Positions 50,193 to 59,933 of a stretch of 64,000 nt of DNA are shown here, one piece after another. The DNA comes from Pseudomonas moraviensis. GTDB taxonomy: Bacteria > Pseudomonadota > Gammaproteobacteria > Pseudomonadales > Pseudomonadaceae. The stretch is from positions 2,976,001-3,040,000 of the forward strand of contig NZ_LT629788.1 in assembly GCF_900105805.1 (NCBI RefSeq), read 5' to 3'. The notes under the pieces were generated by a model. The model was not told the origin of the DNA. It made no database searches and was given only the letters and a program-made list of their open reading frames with translations. Positions within the stretch are counted from its first letter, which is position 1. Every line of letters begins with the position of its first letter. Position numbers and translations under genes: made by a program.

Positions 50193-51358
50193 TACTTGCC
50201 CTCCGCAGCTTTGACAACTTGTTGAGCAGCGTCGGTCAGGCTGGTAGCAGCGATGATGTTCAAACCGCTTTCTGCCAGTACTTTAGCGCCCAGCTCAGCG
50301 TTGTTGCCTTCAAGGCGAACAACAACCGGGATTTTCACGCCGACTTCTTTCACGGCGCCGATGATGCCTTCGGCAATCATGTCGCAGCGAACGATGCCGC
50401 CGAAGATGTTGACCAGTACTGCCGCGACGTTCTGGTCGGACAGGATGATCTTGAACGCTTCAGTAACGCGTTCCTTGGTTGCGCCACCACCTACGTCGAG
50501 GAAGTTGGCTGGCTTGCCGCCATGCAGGTTGACGATGTCCATGGTACCCATGGCCAGACCGGCACCGTTGACCATGCAGCCAATGTTGCCTTCCAGGGCT
50601 ACGTAGTTCAGTTCGAACTTGGCAGCGTGCGCTTCGCGCGGATCGTCCTGCGACGGATCGTGGAAAGCCTTCAGCTTAGGCTGACGGTACATGGCGTTGG
50701 CGTCGATGTTGATCTTGGCGTCGAGGCAGTGCAGATCGCCGTCAGCCTTGATCACCAGCGGGTTCACTTCCAGCAGAGCCAGGTCGTGGTCTTTGAACAG
50801 TTTGGCCAGACCTACGAAGATCTTGGCGAACTGAGTGACCTGCTTGCCTTCCAGACCCAGCTGGAATGCCAGCTCGCGACCCTGGGATGGCTGAGCGCCA
50901 ACCAGTGGATCGATAGTGGCCTTGAGAATTTTTTCTGGCGTGTCGTGAGCGATTTTCTCGATGTCCACACCACCTTCGGTGGAAGCCATGAACACGATGC
51001 GACGGCTCGAACGGTCAACGACAGCGCCCAGGTACAGCTCTTTAGCGATATCAGTGCACGATTCAACCAGGATCTTGGTGACTGGCTGGCCATTGGCGTC
51101 AGTCTGGTAAGTCACCAGACGCTTGCCCAGCCATTGCTGTGCGAAGGCCTTGGCGTCTTCTTTGCTGCGGACCAGCTTTACGCCGCCCGCTTTACCGCGA
51201 CCACCGGCGTGAACCTGGGCTTTGACGACCCACTCGTTGCCGCCGATCTTGTCGCAAGCTTCTGCTGCTGCTTCCGGGGTGTCTACTGCGTAGCCAGTGG
51301 AAACTGGCAGGCCGTATTCAGCGAACAGCTGCTTACCCTGATACTCGTGAAGATTCAT
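50192..51358 (-). CDS. sucC: Succinate-CoA ligase (ADP-forming) beta subunit
   Basis: This 388-residue subunit carries the ATP-grasp domain. MNLHEYQGKQLFAEYGLPV is the classic start, EVNPLVIKADGDLHCLDAKI is the metal-binding region and DVGGGATKERVTEAFK and NIFGGIVRCDMIAEG lie in the C-terminal half that contacts SucD. It is in one transcript with sucD. The 184-bp gap upstream towards lpdG holds a perfect hairpin at 51435-51457. Confidence 0.97.
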   Translation of the reverse strand: MNLHEYQGKQLFAEYGLPVSTGYAVDTPEAAAEACDKIGGNEWVVKAQVHAGGRGKAGGVKLVRSKEDAKAFAQQWLGKRLVTYQTDANGQPVTKILVESCTDIAKELYLGAVVDRSSRRIVFMASTEGGVDIEKIAHDTPEKILKATIDPLVGAQPSQGRELAFQLGLEGKQVTQFAKIFVGLAKLFKDHDLALLEVNPLVIKADGDLHCLDAKINIDANAMYRQPKLKAFHDPSQDDPREAHAAKFELNYVALEGNIGCMVNGAGLAMGTMDIVNLHGGKPANFLDVGGGATKERVTEAFKIILSDQNVAAVLVNIFGGIVRCDMIAEGIIGAVKEVGVKIPVVVRLEGNNAELGAKVLAESGLNIIAATSLTDAAQQVVKAAEGK

Positions 51359-51434
51359 GCTTTTTACCGTCTTCGTTAGGTACTGCGCATTCGGCGCTGC
51401 GCTCGTTTGAGTGCCGCGCCACCTGTGACTGCTG

Positions 51435-51457
51435 CTTGCGTAGCTGAGCTACGCAAG
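51435..51457. repeat. Perfect hairpin between lpdG and sucC
   Basis: CTTGCGTAGCT and AGCTACGCAAG are 11-bp perfect arms around one base. No T-run follows on the minus strand, so it may be an mRNA stability or processing element rather than a terminator. Confidence 0.6.
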
Positions 51458-51542
51458 ACTGCGTCCGGCGGACATTCCGCGGTGAGTCTTGCTCGCAAGG
51501 CTCACGACGGGCCGCTACCGCCGTGGTTTCTTATTGTGTGTC

Positions 51543-52979
51543 TTAACGCTTCTTGCGGTTGGCAATGTGAATGGCGCCGCCATTCACTGCCAGAGCAGCT
51601 TCGTGCAAGGCTTCGGACAGGGTCGGATGGGAGAAAACCATCATGCCCAGGTCTTCAGCGCTGGTGCCGAATTCCATACCGATCGCGCCCTGCTGAACCA
51701 GTTCCGCAGCGCTCGGGCCAATCACGTGCACGCCCAATACGCGGTCGGTCTTGGCATCGGCGATGACCTTGACGAAACCACCGGTATCGTTGGCAGCCAT
51801 GGCACGGCCGGAAGCGGCGAACGGGAAGGTGCCGACGTTGACTTCAACGCCTTCGGCCTTCAGCGCCTGCTCGGTTTTGCCAACCCACGCGATTTCCGGG
51901 TGAGTATAAATAACCGAAGGGATCAAATCATAGTTCATCTGAGCCTTGTGGCCTTTGATGCGCTCGACAACCATGATGCCTTCTTCCGAAGCCTTGTGGG
52001 CCAGCATCATGCCGCGAACCACGTCGCCAATGGCGAAGACGCCCGGTACGGCGGTGACGCAGTGGTCATCGACCGCGATGAAACCGCGCTCGTCGATTTC
52101 CACGCCGCAGTCGGCAGACAGGAGATCAGTGGTCACCGGACGGCGACCAACGGCAACGATCAGCTTGTCGAAAGTGATGGTCTGTTCGCCGTTGGCATCG
52201 GTGTAGTTGACGACAACTTCTTCACCGTTGACTTTCGAACCGGTAACGCGAGCGCCCAGCTTGATGTCCAGGCCCTGTTTGGTCAGGGTTTTCAGCGCTT
52301 CCTTGGAAACAGCGGTGTCCGCTGCCATCAGAAAAGTGTCCAGCGCTTCCAGAACAACCACTTCGGAGCCCAGACGCGACCATACCGAACCCAGTTCCAG
52401 ACCGATCACACCAGCGCCGATCACGCCCAGACGCTTGGGTACGGACTGGAATTCCAGAGCGCCCGTCGAATCGACGATGACTTTCTGGTCAACCGGAGCC
52501 GGTGGGATGTCGATCGGACGCGAACCTGGCGCGAGGATGACGTTTTCCGCTTCGATGACTTCAACCGAACCGTCAGGCTTGGTGACTTCGACTTTCTTGC
52601 CGGCCAGCAGCTTGCCGTGGCCCTGGATCGAAGTAACGCCGTTGGCCTTGAACAGGGTGGCAACGCCGCCGGTCAGGTTCTTGACGATGCCAGCCTTGCG
52701 GCCAACCATCGCAGCGACGTCCATTTTGACTTCGCCGGTCGAGATACCGTGAACGTTGAAGCTCTCTTTGGCTTCCTTGTATTTCCACGAGCTGTCGAGC
52801 AGCGCCTTGGAAGGAATGCAACCCACGTTCAGGCAGGTACCGCCAAGGGCTTGCTTGCCCTCTGCGTCGGTGTACTTCTCGATGCAGGCAGTGGTCAGGC
52901 CCAACTGCGCAGCCTTGATGGCCGCTACATAGCCACCAGGGCCGGCACCGATCACTACTACGTCAAATTTCTGCGACAT
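51543..52979 (-). CDS. lpdG: Dihydrolipoyl dehydrogenase (E3)
   Basis: This 478-residue flavoprotein reoxidises dihydrolipoamide. The FAD Rossmann start DVVVIGAGPGGYVAAIKAAQ and redox-active disulfide GGTCLNVGCIPSKALLDSSW are present, and the C-terminal HPTLSEAL holds the His-Glu pair. Encoded with sucA and sucB, it is the E3 of the 2-oxoglutarate dehydrogenase complex (often named lpdG in pseudomonads). The ATG at 52979 follows GAGGA. Its promoter region shows a repeat cluster. Confidence 0.96.
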   Translation of the reverse strand: MSQKFDVVVIGAGPGGYVAAIKAAQLGLTTACIEKYTDAEGKQALGGTCLNVGCIPSKALLDSSWKYKEAKESFNVHGISTGEVKMDVAAMVGRKAGIVKNLTGGVATLFKANGVTSIQGHGKLLAGKKVEVTKPDGSVEVIEAENVILAPGSRPIDIPPAPVDQKVIVDSTGALEFQSVPKRLGVIGAGVIGLELGSVWSRLGSEVVVLEALDTFLMAADTAVSKEALKTLTKQGLDIKLGARVTGSKVNGEEVVVNYTDANGEQTITFDKLIVAVGRRPVTTDLLSADCGVEIDERGFIAVDDHCVTAVPGVFAIGDVVRGMMLAHKASEEGIMVVERIKGHKAQMNYDLIPSVIYTHPEIAWVGKTEQALKAEGVEVNVGTFPFAASGRAMAANDTGGFVKVIADAKTDRVLGVHVIGPSAAELVQQGAIGMEFGTSAEDLGMMVFSHPTLSEALHEAALAVNGGAIHIANRKKR

Positions 52980-53001
52980 TCAAAAAATCCTCTTTAGCAA
53001 T

Positions 53002-53087
53002 AAAGCTACAAGCCGCAAGCTTCAAGCTGCAAGCCCACCCGCTCGCCTTGAGCTTGAGGCTTGTAGCTGAAAGCTTGCAGCTGCTTT
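53002..53087. repeat. Repeat cluster between sucB and lpdG
   Basis: CTACAAGCCGCAAGCTTCAAGC is followed by AGCTTGAGGCTTGTAGC and GCTTGCAGC. Inverted and direct copies of GCTTCAAGCTGCAAG-like sequence fold into a large hairpin in the short gap between two operon genes. Same family as 49182-49243. Confidence 0.7.
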
Positions 53088-54314
53088 TTAGATATCCAGC
53101 AACAGACGAGCCGGATCTTCCAGCAGGTTCTTGATGGTCACCAGGAAGGTCACAGCTTCTTTGCCATCGATCAGACGGTGATCGTAGGACAGTGCCAGGT
53201 ACATCATCGGACGGATCACGACCTGACCGTTGATGGCCATTGGACGCTGGATGATGTTGTGCATGCCCAGAATCGCTGCCTGCGGCGGGTTGACGATTGG
53301 CGTCGACATCATCGAACCGAAGGTACCACCGTTGGTGATGGTGAAGGTACCACCGGTCATCTCGTCCATCGACAGTTTGCCGTCACGGGCTTTCTTGCCG
53401 AAAGTGGCAATGCCGCCTTCGATTTCCGCCAGGCTCATCAGCTCGGCGTTACGCAGAACCGGTACCACCAGGCCACGGTCGCTGGAAACGGCAACGCCGA
53501 TGTCCGCGTAGCCGTGGTAAACGATGTCGCCGCCGTCGATCGACGCGTTGACAGCCGGGAAGCGTTTCAGCGCTTCGGTGGCCGCTTTCACGAAGAACGA
53601 CATGAAGCCCAGGCGTACGCCGTTGTGCGACTTCTCGAACAGGTCCTTGTACTTCGAACGCAGAGCCATGACTTCAGTCATGTCGACTTCGTTGAACGTG
53701 GTCAGCATCGCCATGTTCGACTGGGCTTCAACCAGACGCTTGGCCACGGTGGCACGTACGCGGGTCATCGGTACGCGCTTCTCGATGCGGTCGCCAGCAG
53801 CGAACACAGGCGCAGCAGCCGAAGGAGCAGCAGCCTTGGCAGGCGCGGCAGCCGGAGCGGCTTTCTTCGCAGCAACAGCGGCTACCACGTCTTCCTTGGT
53901 CACGCGACCGCCCTTGCCGGTGCCGGCAACGGAAGCGATGTTGATGCCGTTTTCTTCAGCCAGCTTGCGAGCGGCAGGAGCTGCGATCGGGTCATCTTCG
54001 CCATCGGCAGCAGCTGGTGCGGCAGCGGCAGTAGCAGCCGGAGCAGCAGCGGCGGCAGGAGCGGCAGCAGCAGCGCCGCCCTCTTCGATCGAGCCCAGAA
54101 CCTGGTTCGACAGAACGGTAGCGCCCTCTTCGGCAACGATTGCGCCCAGCACGCCGTCCGCTTCAGCCAACACTTCGAGCACGACCTTGTCGGTTTCGAT
54201 GTCGACGATCAGGTCGTCACGCTTGACGGCCTCACCTGGTTTCTTGTGCCAGGTGGCAACGGTGCCATCGGCAACCGATTCCGGGAATGACGGGGCTTTG
54301 ATTTCGATAGCCAT
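53088..54314 (-). CDS. sucB: Dihydrolipoyl succinyltransferase (E2)
   Basis: This 408-residue E2 has a lipoyl domain at the N-terminus (VDIETDKVVLEVLAE holds the modified lysine DK), an Ala/Pro-rich linker at about 80-115 and 150-175, a peripheral-subunit-binding domain between them (APAARKLAEENGINIASV), and a catalytic domain ending LSYDHRLIDGKEAV with the HXXXDG motif. It transfers succinyl groups to CoA in the 2-oxoglutarate dehydrogenase complex. Length fits. It follows sucA by 44 bp. Confidence 0.97.
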   Translation of the reverse strand: MAIEIKAPSFPESVADGTVATWHKKPGEAVKRDDLIVDIETDKVVLEVLAEADGVLGAIVAEEGATVLSNQVLGSIEEGGAAAAAPAAAAAPAATAAAAPAAADGEDDPIAAPAARKLAEENGINIASVAGTGKGGRVTKEDVVAAVAAKKAAPAAAPAKAAAPSAAAPVFAAGDRIEKRVPMTRVRATVAKRLVEAQSNMAMLTTFNEVDMTEVMALRSKYKDLFEKSHNGVRLGFMSFFVKAATEALKRFPAVNASIDGGDIVYHGYADIGVAVSSDRGLVVPVLRNAELMSLAEIEGGIATFGKKARDGKLSMDEMTGGTFTITNGGTFGSMMSTPIVNPPQAAILGMHNIIQRPMAINGQVVIRPMMYLALSYDHRLIDGKEAVTFLVTIKNLLEDPARLLLDI

Positions 54315-54358
54315 TATCTGTGGGTCCTTAAAATTCGGTTTCAGTCAGCGCGAAGGCG

Positions 54359-57190
54359 TTAAACAGTGAAAGCATCTTGCAGCAGTTTTTCCTGCTGCTC
54401 GGCGTGCATCGATGCATAACCACAAGCTGGGGCAGCCGACGCCTCACGGCCCGCGTACTCGAGTACGAGAGTCTTGTCGAGGTTGGCGATGCTGCGACGC
54501 AAGTGATGCTGGCTGCAGTACCAGGCACCCTGGTTCATCGGCTCTTCCTGACACCAGACGGCATGCTTGACGTTGGTGTACGGAGCCAGGACTTCTTTCA
54601 AGTCGTCCTCAGGGAACGGATACAGCTGCTCGATACGCACGATGGCGATATCTTCGCGGCCTTCGGCACGGCGTTTTTCCAGCAGGTCGTAGTAGACCTT
54701 GCCGCTGCACAGAACCACACGCTCGACCTTTTTCGGGTCCAGTGCGTCGATTTCCGGGATCACGGTCTGGAACGAACCTTCGGCCAGATCTTCCAGCGTC
54801 GAGATGGCCAGCTTGTGGCGCAGCAGCGACTTCGGCGTCAGCACGACCAGCGGCTTGCGCAGCGGACGAATCACCTGACGACGCAGCAAATGGTAGATCT
54901 GCGCTGGCGTGGTCGGCATGCACACCTGAATGTTGTGCTCGGCGCACAGCTGCAGGTAACGCTCAAGACGTGCCGAGCTGTGCTCAGGGCCCTGGCCTTC
55001 GTAGCCGTGTGGCAGCAACATGGTCAGACCGCAGAGACGGCCCCACTTGTGCTCGCCGCTGGTGATGAACTGGTCGATCACGACCTGTGCACCGTTGGCG
55101 AAGTCGCCGAACTGGGCTTCCCAGATCACCAGCGCGTTTGGCGTGGTGGTCGAGTAACCGTATTCGAACGCCAGTACCGCTTCTTCCGAAAGGAACGAGT
55201 CGTACAGGTCGAAACGTGGCTGACCGTCGTACAGGTTCTGCAACGGGATGTAGGTGCCCGCGTCTTTCTGGTTGTGCAGCACAGCGTGACGGTGCGAGAA
55301 CGTACCGCGGCCGATGTCCTGACCGGTCATGCGGATCGGGTGACCTTCGAACGCCAGGGTCGCATACGCCATGGTTTCGGCGTAACCCCAGTTGATTGGC
55401 AGGCCGCCGGCTTGCATCTTCTGACGGTCTTCGTAGATCTTCGCGACCTGACGCTGAACCACGAAGCCTTCCGGGATTTCCAGCAGCTTGGCGGACAGCT
55501 CTTGCAGGGTCTTCAGATCGAAACGCGTGTCGTGACGCGCAGTCCAGGCATGGCCCAGGTACGGACGCCAGTCGACGAACAGCTCTTTGTTCGGCTCCTT
55601 GACCAGCGATTTCACCACGTGCAGACCGTTGTCCAGCGCGTTGCGGTATTCGTCGACCTTGGCCTGAACGCGTTCAGCATCGAGCACACCGGCCTGAGTC
55701 AGGCGTTCGGCGTACAGCTCACGGGTGGTGCGCTGCTTGGTGATCTGCTGATACATCAGTGGCTGGGTGCCGCTTGGCTCGTCGGCCTCGTTGTGGCCGC
55801 GACGACGGTAGCAGACCAGATCGATCACCACGTCACGCTTGAACTGCATGCGGTAGTCGATGGCCAACTGGGTCACGAACAGCACGGCTTCCGGATCATC
55901 ACCATTCACATGGAGGATCGGCGCCTGGATCATCTTGGCAACGTCGGTGGCGTACTCGGTGGAGCGCGAGTCCAGCGGGTTGCTGATGGTGAAACCGACC
56001 TGGTTGTTGATCACGATGTGCACGGTACCGCCGGTCTTGAAACCGCGGGTCTGCGACATCTGGAAGGTTTCCATGACCACGCCCTGACCGGCGAATGCCG
56101 CGTCACCGTGGATGGAGATCGGCAGGACTTTCTCACCGGTCAGGTCGTTGCGACGGTCCTGACGGGCGCGCACCGAACCTTCGACCACCGGGGAAACGAT
56201 TTCCAGGTGGGACGGGTTGAACGCCATGGCGAGGTGAACTTCGCCGCCGGTGGTCATCACGTTGGACGAGAAGCCCTGGTGATATTTCACGTCACCGGAA
56301 CCGAGCTCGACCTTCTTCTTGCCTTCAAACTCGTCGAACAGCTCGCGCGGGTTCTTGCCGAAGGTGTTGACCAGCACGTTCAGACGGCCACGGTGGGCCA
56401 TGCCGATGACGACTTCCTTGGTACCGTACGAGCCGGAACGCTGGATCAGTTCGTCGAGCATCGGAATCAGGCTTTCGCCGCCTTCCAGACCGAAACGCTT
56501 GGTGCCCGGGTATTTGGTACCGAGGTATTTTTCCAGGCCCTCACCGGCCGTCACGCGCTCGAGCAGGTGGCTCTTGATGTCGGCGGAGTACGTCGGACGA
56601 CCGCGCACGCTTTCCAGACGCTGCTGGAACCACTGGCGCTGCTCGGAATCGGTGATGTGCGTGAATTCAGCGCCGATGGTGCGGCAATATGTCTGCTGCA
56701 ACGCTTCGTGAATTTCGCGTAGGCTCGCTTCCTCTTTGCCGATGAACAGGTCGCCGGCACGGAAGGTCGTATCAAGATCGGCATTGGTCAAGCCGTAATG
56801 ATTGATCGACAGGTCTGCAGGTGCAGGACGCTGCCACAGCCCCAGCGGGTCAAGCTGGGCTGCCTGGTGGCCACGCATACGGTAGGCCTGGATCAATCGC
56901 AGCACTTCAACTTGCTTCTTCTCGTGCTCACTGCTCACGCTGCCGGCGGAAACCGGTTGGGCGCGGCGCTGGTTCTTTGCCAGCAGCACGAAATGATCGC
57001 GAATCGTCGAGTGCGAAACATCAGTGGCAGAGTTGCCGTCGGCTGGCAACTTCTGAAAGTAGGTGCGCCACTCTTCTGGCACAGCGTTAGGGTCGTGCAG
57101 GTAGAGCTCATAAAGCTCTTCCACATAGGCAGCGTTTCCACCTGAAAGGTAGGCGCTGTTCCACATGCGCTGCATCACGCTTTCTTGCAT
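54359..57190 (-). CDS. sucA: 2-oxoglutarate dehydrogenase E1
   Basis: This 943-residue thiamine-diphosphate enzyme decarboxylates 2-oxoglutarate. MQRMWNSAYLSGGNAAYVEEL and EEWRTYFQKL at the start, GMAHRGRLNVLVNTFGK near 245, the TPP-binding GDAAFAGQGVVMETF region and INNQVGFT near 380, and the C-terminal HGYEGQGPEHSSARLERYL match the family. Length is typical (about 940). It is downstream of sdhB by 251 bp, with a short hairpin (GCGGGTT/AAGCCCGC near 57390) in the gap but no clear terminator. Confidence 0.97.
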   Translation of the reverse strand: MQESVMQRMWNSAYLSGGNAAYVEELYELYLHDPNAVPEEWRTYFQKLPADGNSATDVSHSTIRDHFVLLAKNQRRAQPVSAGSVSSEHEKKQVEVLRLIQAYRMRGHQAAQLDPLGLWQRPAPADLSINHYGLTNADLDTTFRAGDLFIGKEEASLREIHEALQQTYCRTIGAEFTHITDSEQRQWFQQRLESVRGRPTYSADIKSHLLERVTAGEGLEKYLGTKYPGTKRFGLEGGESLIPMLDELIQRSGSYGTKEVVIGMAHRGRLNVLVNTFGKNPRELFDEFEGKKKVELGSGDVKYHQGFSSNVMTTGGEVHLAMAFNPSHLEIVSPVVEGSVRARQDRRNDLTGEKVLPISIHGDAAFAGQGVVMETFQMSQTRGFKTGGTVHIVINNQVGFTISNPLDSRSTEYATDVAKMIQAPILHVNGDDPEAVLFVTQLAIDYRMQFKRDVVIDLVCYRRRGHNEADEPSGTQPLMYQQITKQRTTRELYAERLTQAGVLDAERVQAKVDEYRNALDNGLHVVKSLVKEPNKELFVDWRPYLGHAWTARHDTRFDLKTLQELSAKLLEIPEGFVVQRQVAKIYEDRQKMQAGGLPINWGYAETMAYATLAFEGHPIRMTGQDIGRGTFSHRHAVLHNQKDAGTYIPLQNLYDGQPRFDLYDSFLSEEAVLAFEYGYSTTTPNALVIWEAQFGDFANGAQVVIDQFITSGEHKWGRLCGLTMLLPHGYEGQGPEHSSARLERYLQLCAEHNIQVCMPTTPAQIYHLLRRQVIRPLRKPLVVLTPKSLLRHKLAISTLEDLAEGSFQTVIPEIDALDPKKVERVVLCSGKVYYDLLEKRRAEGREDIAIVRIEQLYPFPEDDLKEVLAPYTNVKHAVWCQEEPMNQGAWYCSQHHLRRSIANLDKTLVLEYAGREASAAPACGYASMHAEQQEKLLQDAFTV

Positions 57191-57441
57191 GCTTGGTCAC
57201 CCTCGGTTAGGGGAACACCATCGGTGTCGACACCGAGCAAACTTGCAGAAGTCCGAATGCAGCGACTAAAACAAGCCACCTAGGATCACACTGATAGTCC
57301 GGGTACCAGCCCGGATGCCCCTGCTTGTCTCATTTCTTCAAAAGAAGAGCTGCAGCTTATGGCTACGGCTCTGGTTATAGCCATGACGCGGGTTGAAGCC
57401 CGCGCCACAGCCTCTACGGTGCAACGGTTACAGCAGCTGAA
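57191..57441. other. sdhB-sucA intergenic region
   Basis: No gene is seen. GCGGGTTGAAGCCCGC (about 57389-57404) is a compact hairpin without a T-run, plausible as a processing or attenuation site between sdhB and sucA. A separate sucA promoter could exist but no convincing boxes were found. Confidence 0.5.
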
Positions 57442-58146
57442 TCACACGCCGCTCGAAAGCAGCATGTTACGGATGTGACCGATGGCCTTAGTCGGGTTCA
57501 GGCCTTTCGGACATACGTTGACGCAGTTCATGATGCCCCGGCAGCGGAAAACGCTGAACGGGTCGTCAAGTGAAGCCAGACGTTCGCTGGTCTTGGTGTC
57601 ACGGCTGTCTGCCAGGAAGCGGTAGGCTTGCAGCAGCGCAGCTGGACCGAGGAACTTGTCCGGGTTCCACCAGAAGGACGGGCAAGAGGTCGAGCAGCAG
57701 GCGCACAGGATGCACTCGTACAGACCGTCGAGCTTTTCGCGCTCTTCTGGCGACTGCAGACGCTCGATGGCCGGAGCCGGCGTGTCGTTCTGCAGGTAAG
57801 GCTTCACCTTCTCGTATTGCTTGTAGAAGATGCTCATATCGACGACCAGGTCACGGATAACCGGCAAACCTGGCAGCGGACGAACGATCAGCTTGTTACC
57901 TTTTACAACAGCGGACAGCGGCGTGATGCACGCCAGGCCGTTCTTGCCATTGATGTTCATGCCGTCGGAGCCGCAGACGCCTTCACGGCAGGAGCGACGA
58001 TAGGAGAAACCTTCGTCCTGCTCTTTGATCAGGGCCAGCACGTCCAGCACCATCAGGTCCTTACCACCGGTATCGACCTGGAAATCCTGCATGAACGGCG
58101 CAGCGTCCTGATCAGGGTTGTAGCGATAAACACTGACTTGCAACAT
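57442..58146 (-). CDS. sdhB: Succinate dehydrogenase iron-sulfur subunit
   Basis: This 234-residue subunit passes electrons from the flavin to ubiquinone. Three Fe-S sites are visible: [2Fe-2S] SCREGVCGSDGMN with a later Cys, [4Fe-4S] CILCACCSTSCPSFWW, and [3Fe-4S] CRGIMNCVNVCPKGLNP. The start at 58146 (MLQVSVYRYN) gives the family length; an upstream start adds three residues only. It is the fourth gene of the sdhCDAB operon and directly follows sdhA. Confidence 0.97.
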   Translation of the reverse strand: MLQVSVYRYNPDQDAAPFMQDFQVDTGGKDLMVLDVLALIKEQDEGFSYRRSCREGVCGSDGMNINGKNGLACITPLSAVVKGNKLIVRPLPGLPVIRDLVVDMSIFYKQYEKVKPYLQNDTPAPAIERLQSPEEREKLDGLYECILCACCSTSCPSFWWNPDKFLGPAALLQAYRFLADSRDTKTSERLASLDDPFSVFRCRGIMNCVNVCPKGLNPTKAIGHIRNMLLSSGV

Positions 58147-58157
58147 GGCGGTCACCC

Positions 58158-59930
58158 TTAATAAGTCCGGACTTTAGGTTCGAAAGTCGGAACAGTCTTC
58201 GGCGAGAAGTTCACGGCACGCTTGGTGACGCGCTTGTCACCCGGGAAGTATAGGGTGTGGCACAGCCAGTTTTCGTCGTCACGGTCTTCGAAGTCTTCAC
58301 GGGCGTGAGCGCCGCGGGACTCTTTACGTACTTCGGCCGCGATGGCGGTAGCTTCAGCCACTTCCAGCAGGTTTTGCAGTTCCAGCGCTTCGATACGTGC
58401 AGTGTTGAACGCCTGCGACTTATCGTTGATCTTCACGTTGGCGATGCGAGCACGCAGGTCAGCGAGCTGAGCGATGCCCTTCTGCATGTATTCGCCGGTA
58501 CGGAATACACCGAAGTAGTTCTGCATGCAGCTTTGCAGCTCGCGACGCAGGGTGGCAACGTCTTCACCGTCGGTACGGTTGTTCAGCGCGTTCAGACGCG
58601 ACAGTGCAGCTTCGATGTCGGACTCGGTAGCGTCGTCGTATTCGATGCCATCGGTCAACGCCTTTTCCAGGTGCAGGCCGGCAGCGCGACCGAATACCAC
58701 CAGGTCGAGCAGCGAGTTGCCGCCCAGACGGTTCGCACCGTGTACCGATACGCAAGCCACTTCGCCTACTGCGAACAGGCCAGGAATGATCTGGTCCTGA
58801 CCTTCGGCGTTCTGGGTGATCGCCTGGCCATGAATGTTGGTGGCAACGCCGCCCATCATGTAGTGGCAGGTCGGAACAACCGGAACCGGCGCAACCACCG
58901 GGTCAACGTGGGCGAAAGTCTTCGACAGTTCGCAGATGCCTGGCAGACGGCTGTGCAGCACTTCCTCGCCCAGATGGTCGAGCTTGAGCATTACGTGGTC
59001 GCCATTCGGACCGCAACCGTTGCCGGCGATGATTTCCTTAACCATCGAACGGGCAACCACGTCACGACCAGCCAGGTCTTTCGCGTTCGGAGCATAACGC
59101 TCCATGAAACGCTCGCCGTGCTTGTTGATCAGGTAACCACCTTCGCCACGGCAACCTTCAGTAACCAGTACACCAGCGCCGGCGATACCGGTCGGGTGGA
59201 ACTGCCACATTTCGATGTCTTGCACCGGCACGCCAGCACGCAGAGCCATGCCGACGCCGTCACCGGTGTTGATCAGGGCGTTGGTGGTGGACGCGTAGAT
59301 ACGGCCTGCACCGCCAGTCGCCAGAACGGTGGCCTTGGCACGGATGTAGGAGGTTTCGCCGGTTTCGATGCAGATCGCGATCACACCAACGAATTCGCCT
59401 TCCTGGTTTTTCACCAGATCGACAGCGTAGTACTCGTTGAGGAACGTGGTACCGGCTTTCAGGTTGCCCTGATAAAGGGTGTGCAGCAGCGCGTGACCGG
59501 TACGGTCGGACGCAGCGCAGGTACGTGCAGCCTGACCGCCCTTGCCGTAGTCCTTGGACTGGCCACCGAACGGACGCTGATAGATGCGGCCTTGCTCGGT
59601 ACGCGAGAACGGCAGACCCATGTGGTCCAGCTCGAACACGGCAGCCGGGCCTTCCTGACACATGTATTCGATAGCGTCCTGGTCACCGATGTAGTCGGAA
59701 CCCTTGACGGTATCGTACATGTGCCAGCGCCAGTCATCGTTCGGGTCGGCAGAGGCGATGGCGCAAGTGATGCCACCCTGAGCGGAAACAGTGTGCGAAC
59801 GGGTCGGGAAAACCTTGGTGATCACCGCAGTCTTGTGGCCGCCCTGTGCCAGCTGCAGCGCAGCGCGCATGCCGGCACCGCCACCACCAATGATGATGGC
59901 GTCGAAAGAAATCGTTGGAATGTTAGCCAT
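58158..59930 (-). CDS. sdhA: Succinate dehydrogenase flavoprotein subunit
   Basis: This 590-residue subunit oxidises succinate with covalent FAD. DAIIIGGGGAGMRAALQLAQGG is the dinucleotide-binding start, and TRSHTVSAQGGI contains the flavinylated histidine. HPTGIAGAGVLVTEGCRGEG and HGANRLGGNSLLDLVVFG are substrate and FAD contacts. Length fits. It is bound to the membrane by SdhC and SdhD, encoded just upstream, with three bases between sdhD and sdhA. Confidence 0.98.
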   Translation of the reverse strand: MANIPTISFDAIIIGGGGAGMRAALQLAQGGHKTAVITKVFPTRSHTVSAQGGITCAIASADPNDDWRWHMYDTVKGSDYIGDQDAIEYMCQEGPAAVFELDHMGLPFSRTEQGRIYQRPFGGQSKDYGKGGQAARTCAASDRTGHALLHTLYQGNLKAGTTFLNEYYAVDLVKNQEGEFVGVIAICIETGETSYIRAKATVLATGGAGRIYASTTNALINTGDGVGMALRAGVPVQDIEMWQFHPTGIAGAGVLVTEGCRGEGGYLINKHGERFMERYAPNAKDLAGRDVVARSMVKEIIAGNGCGPNGDHVMLKLDHLGEEVLHSRLPGICELSKTFAHVDPVVAPVPVVPTCHYMMGGVATNIHGQAITQNAEGQDQIIPGLFAVGEVACVSVHGANRLGGNSLLDLVVFGRAAGLHLEKALTDGIEYDDATESDIEAALSRLNALNNRTDGEDVATLRRELQSCMQNYFGVFRTGEYMQKGIAQLADLRARIANVKINDKSQAFNTARIEALELQNLLEVAEATAIAAEVRKESRGAHAREDFEDRDDENWLCHTLYFPGDKRVTKRAVNFSPKTVPTFEPKVRTY

Positions 59931-59933
59931 GAA

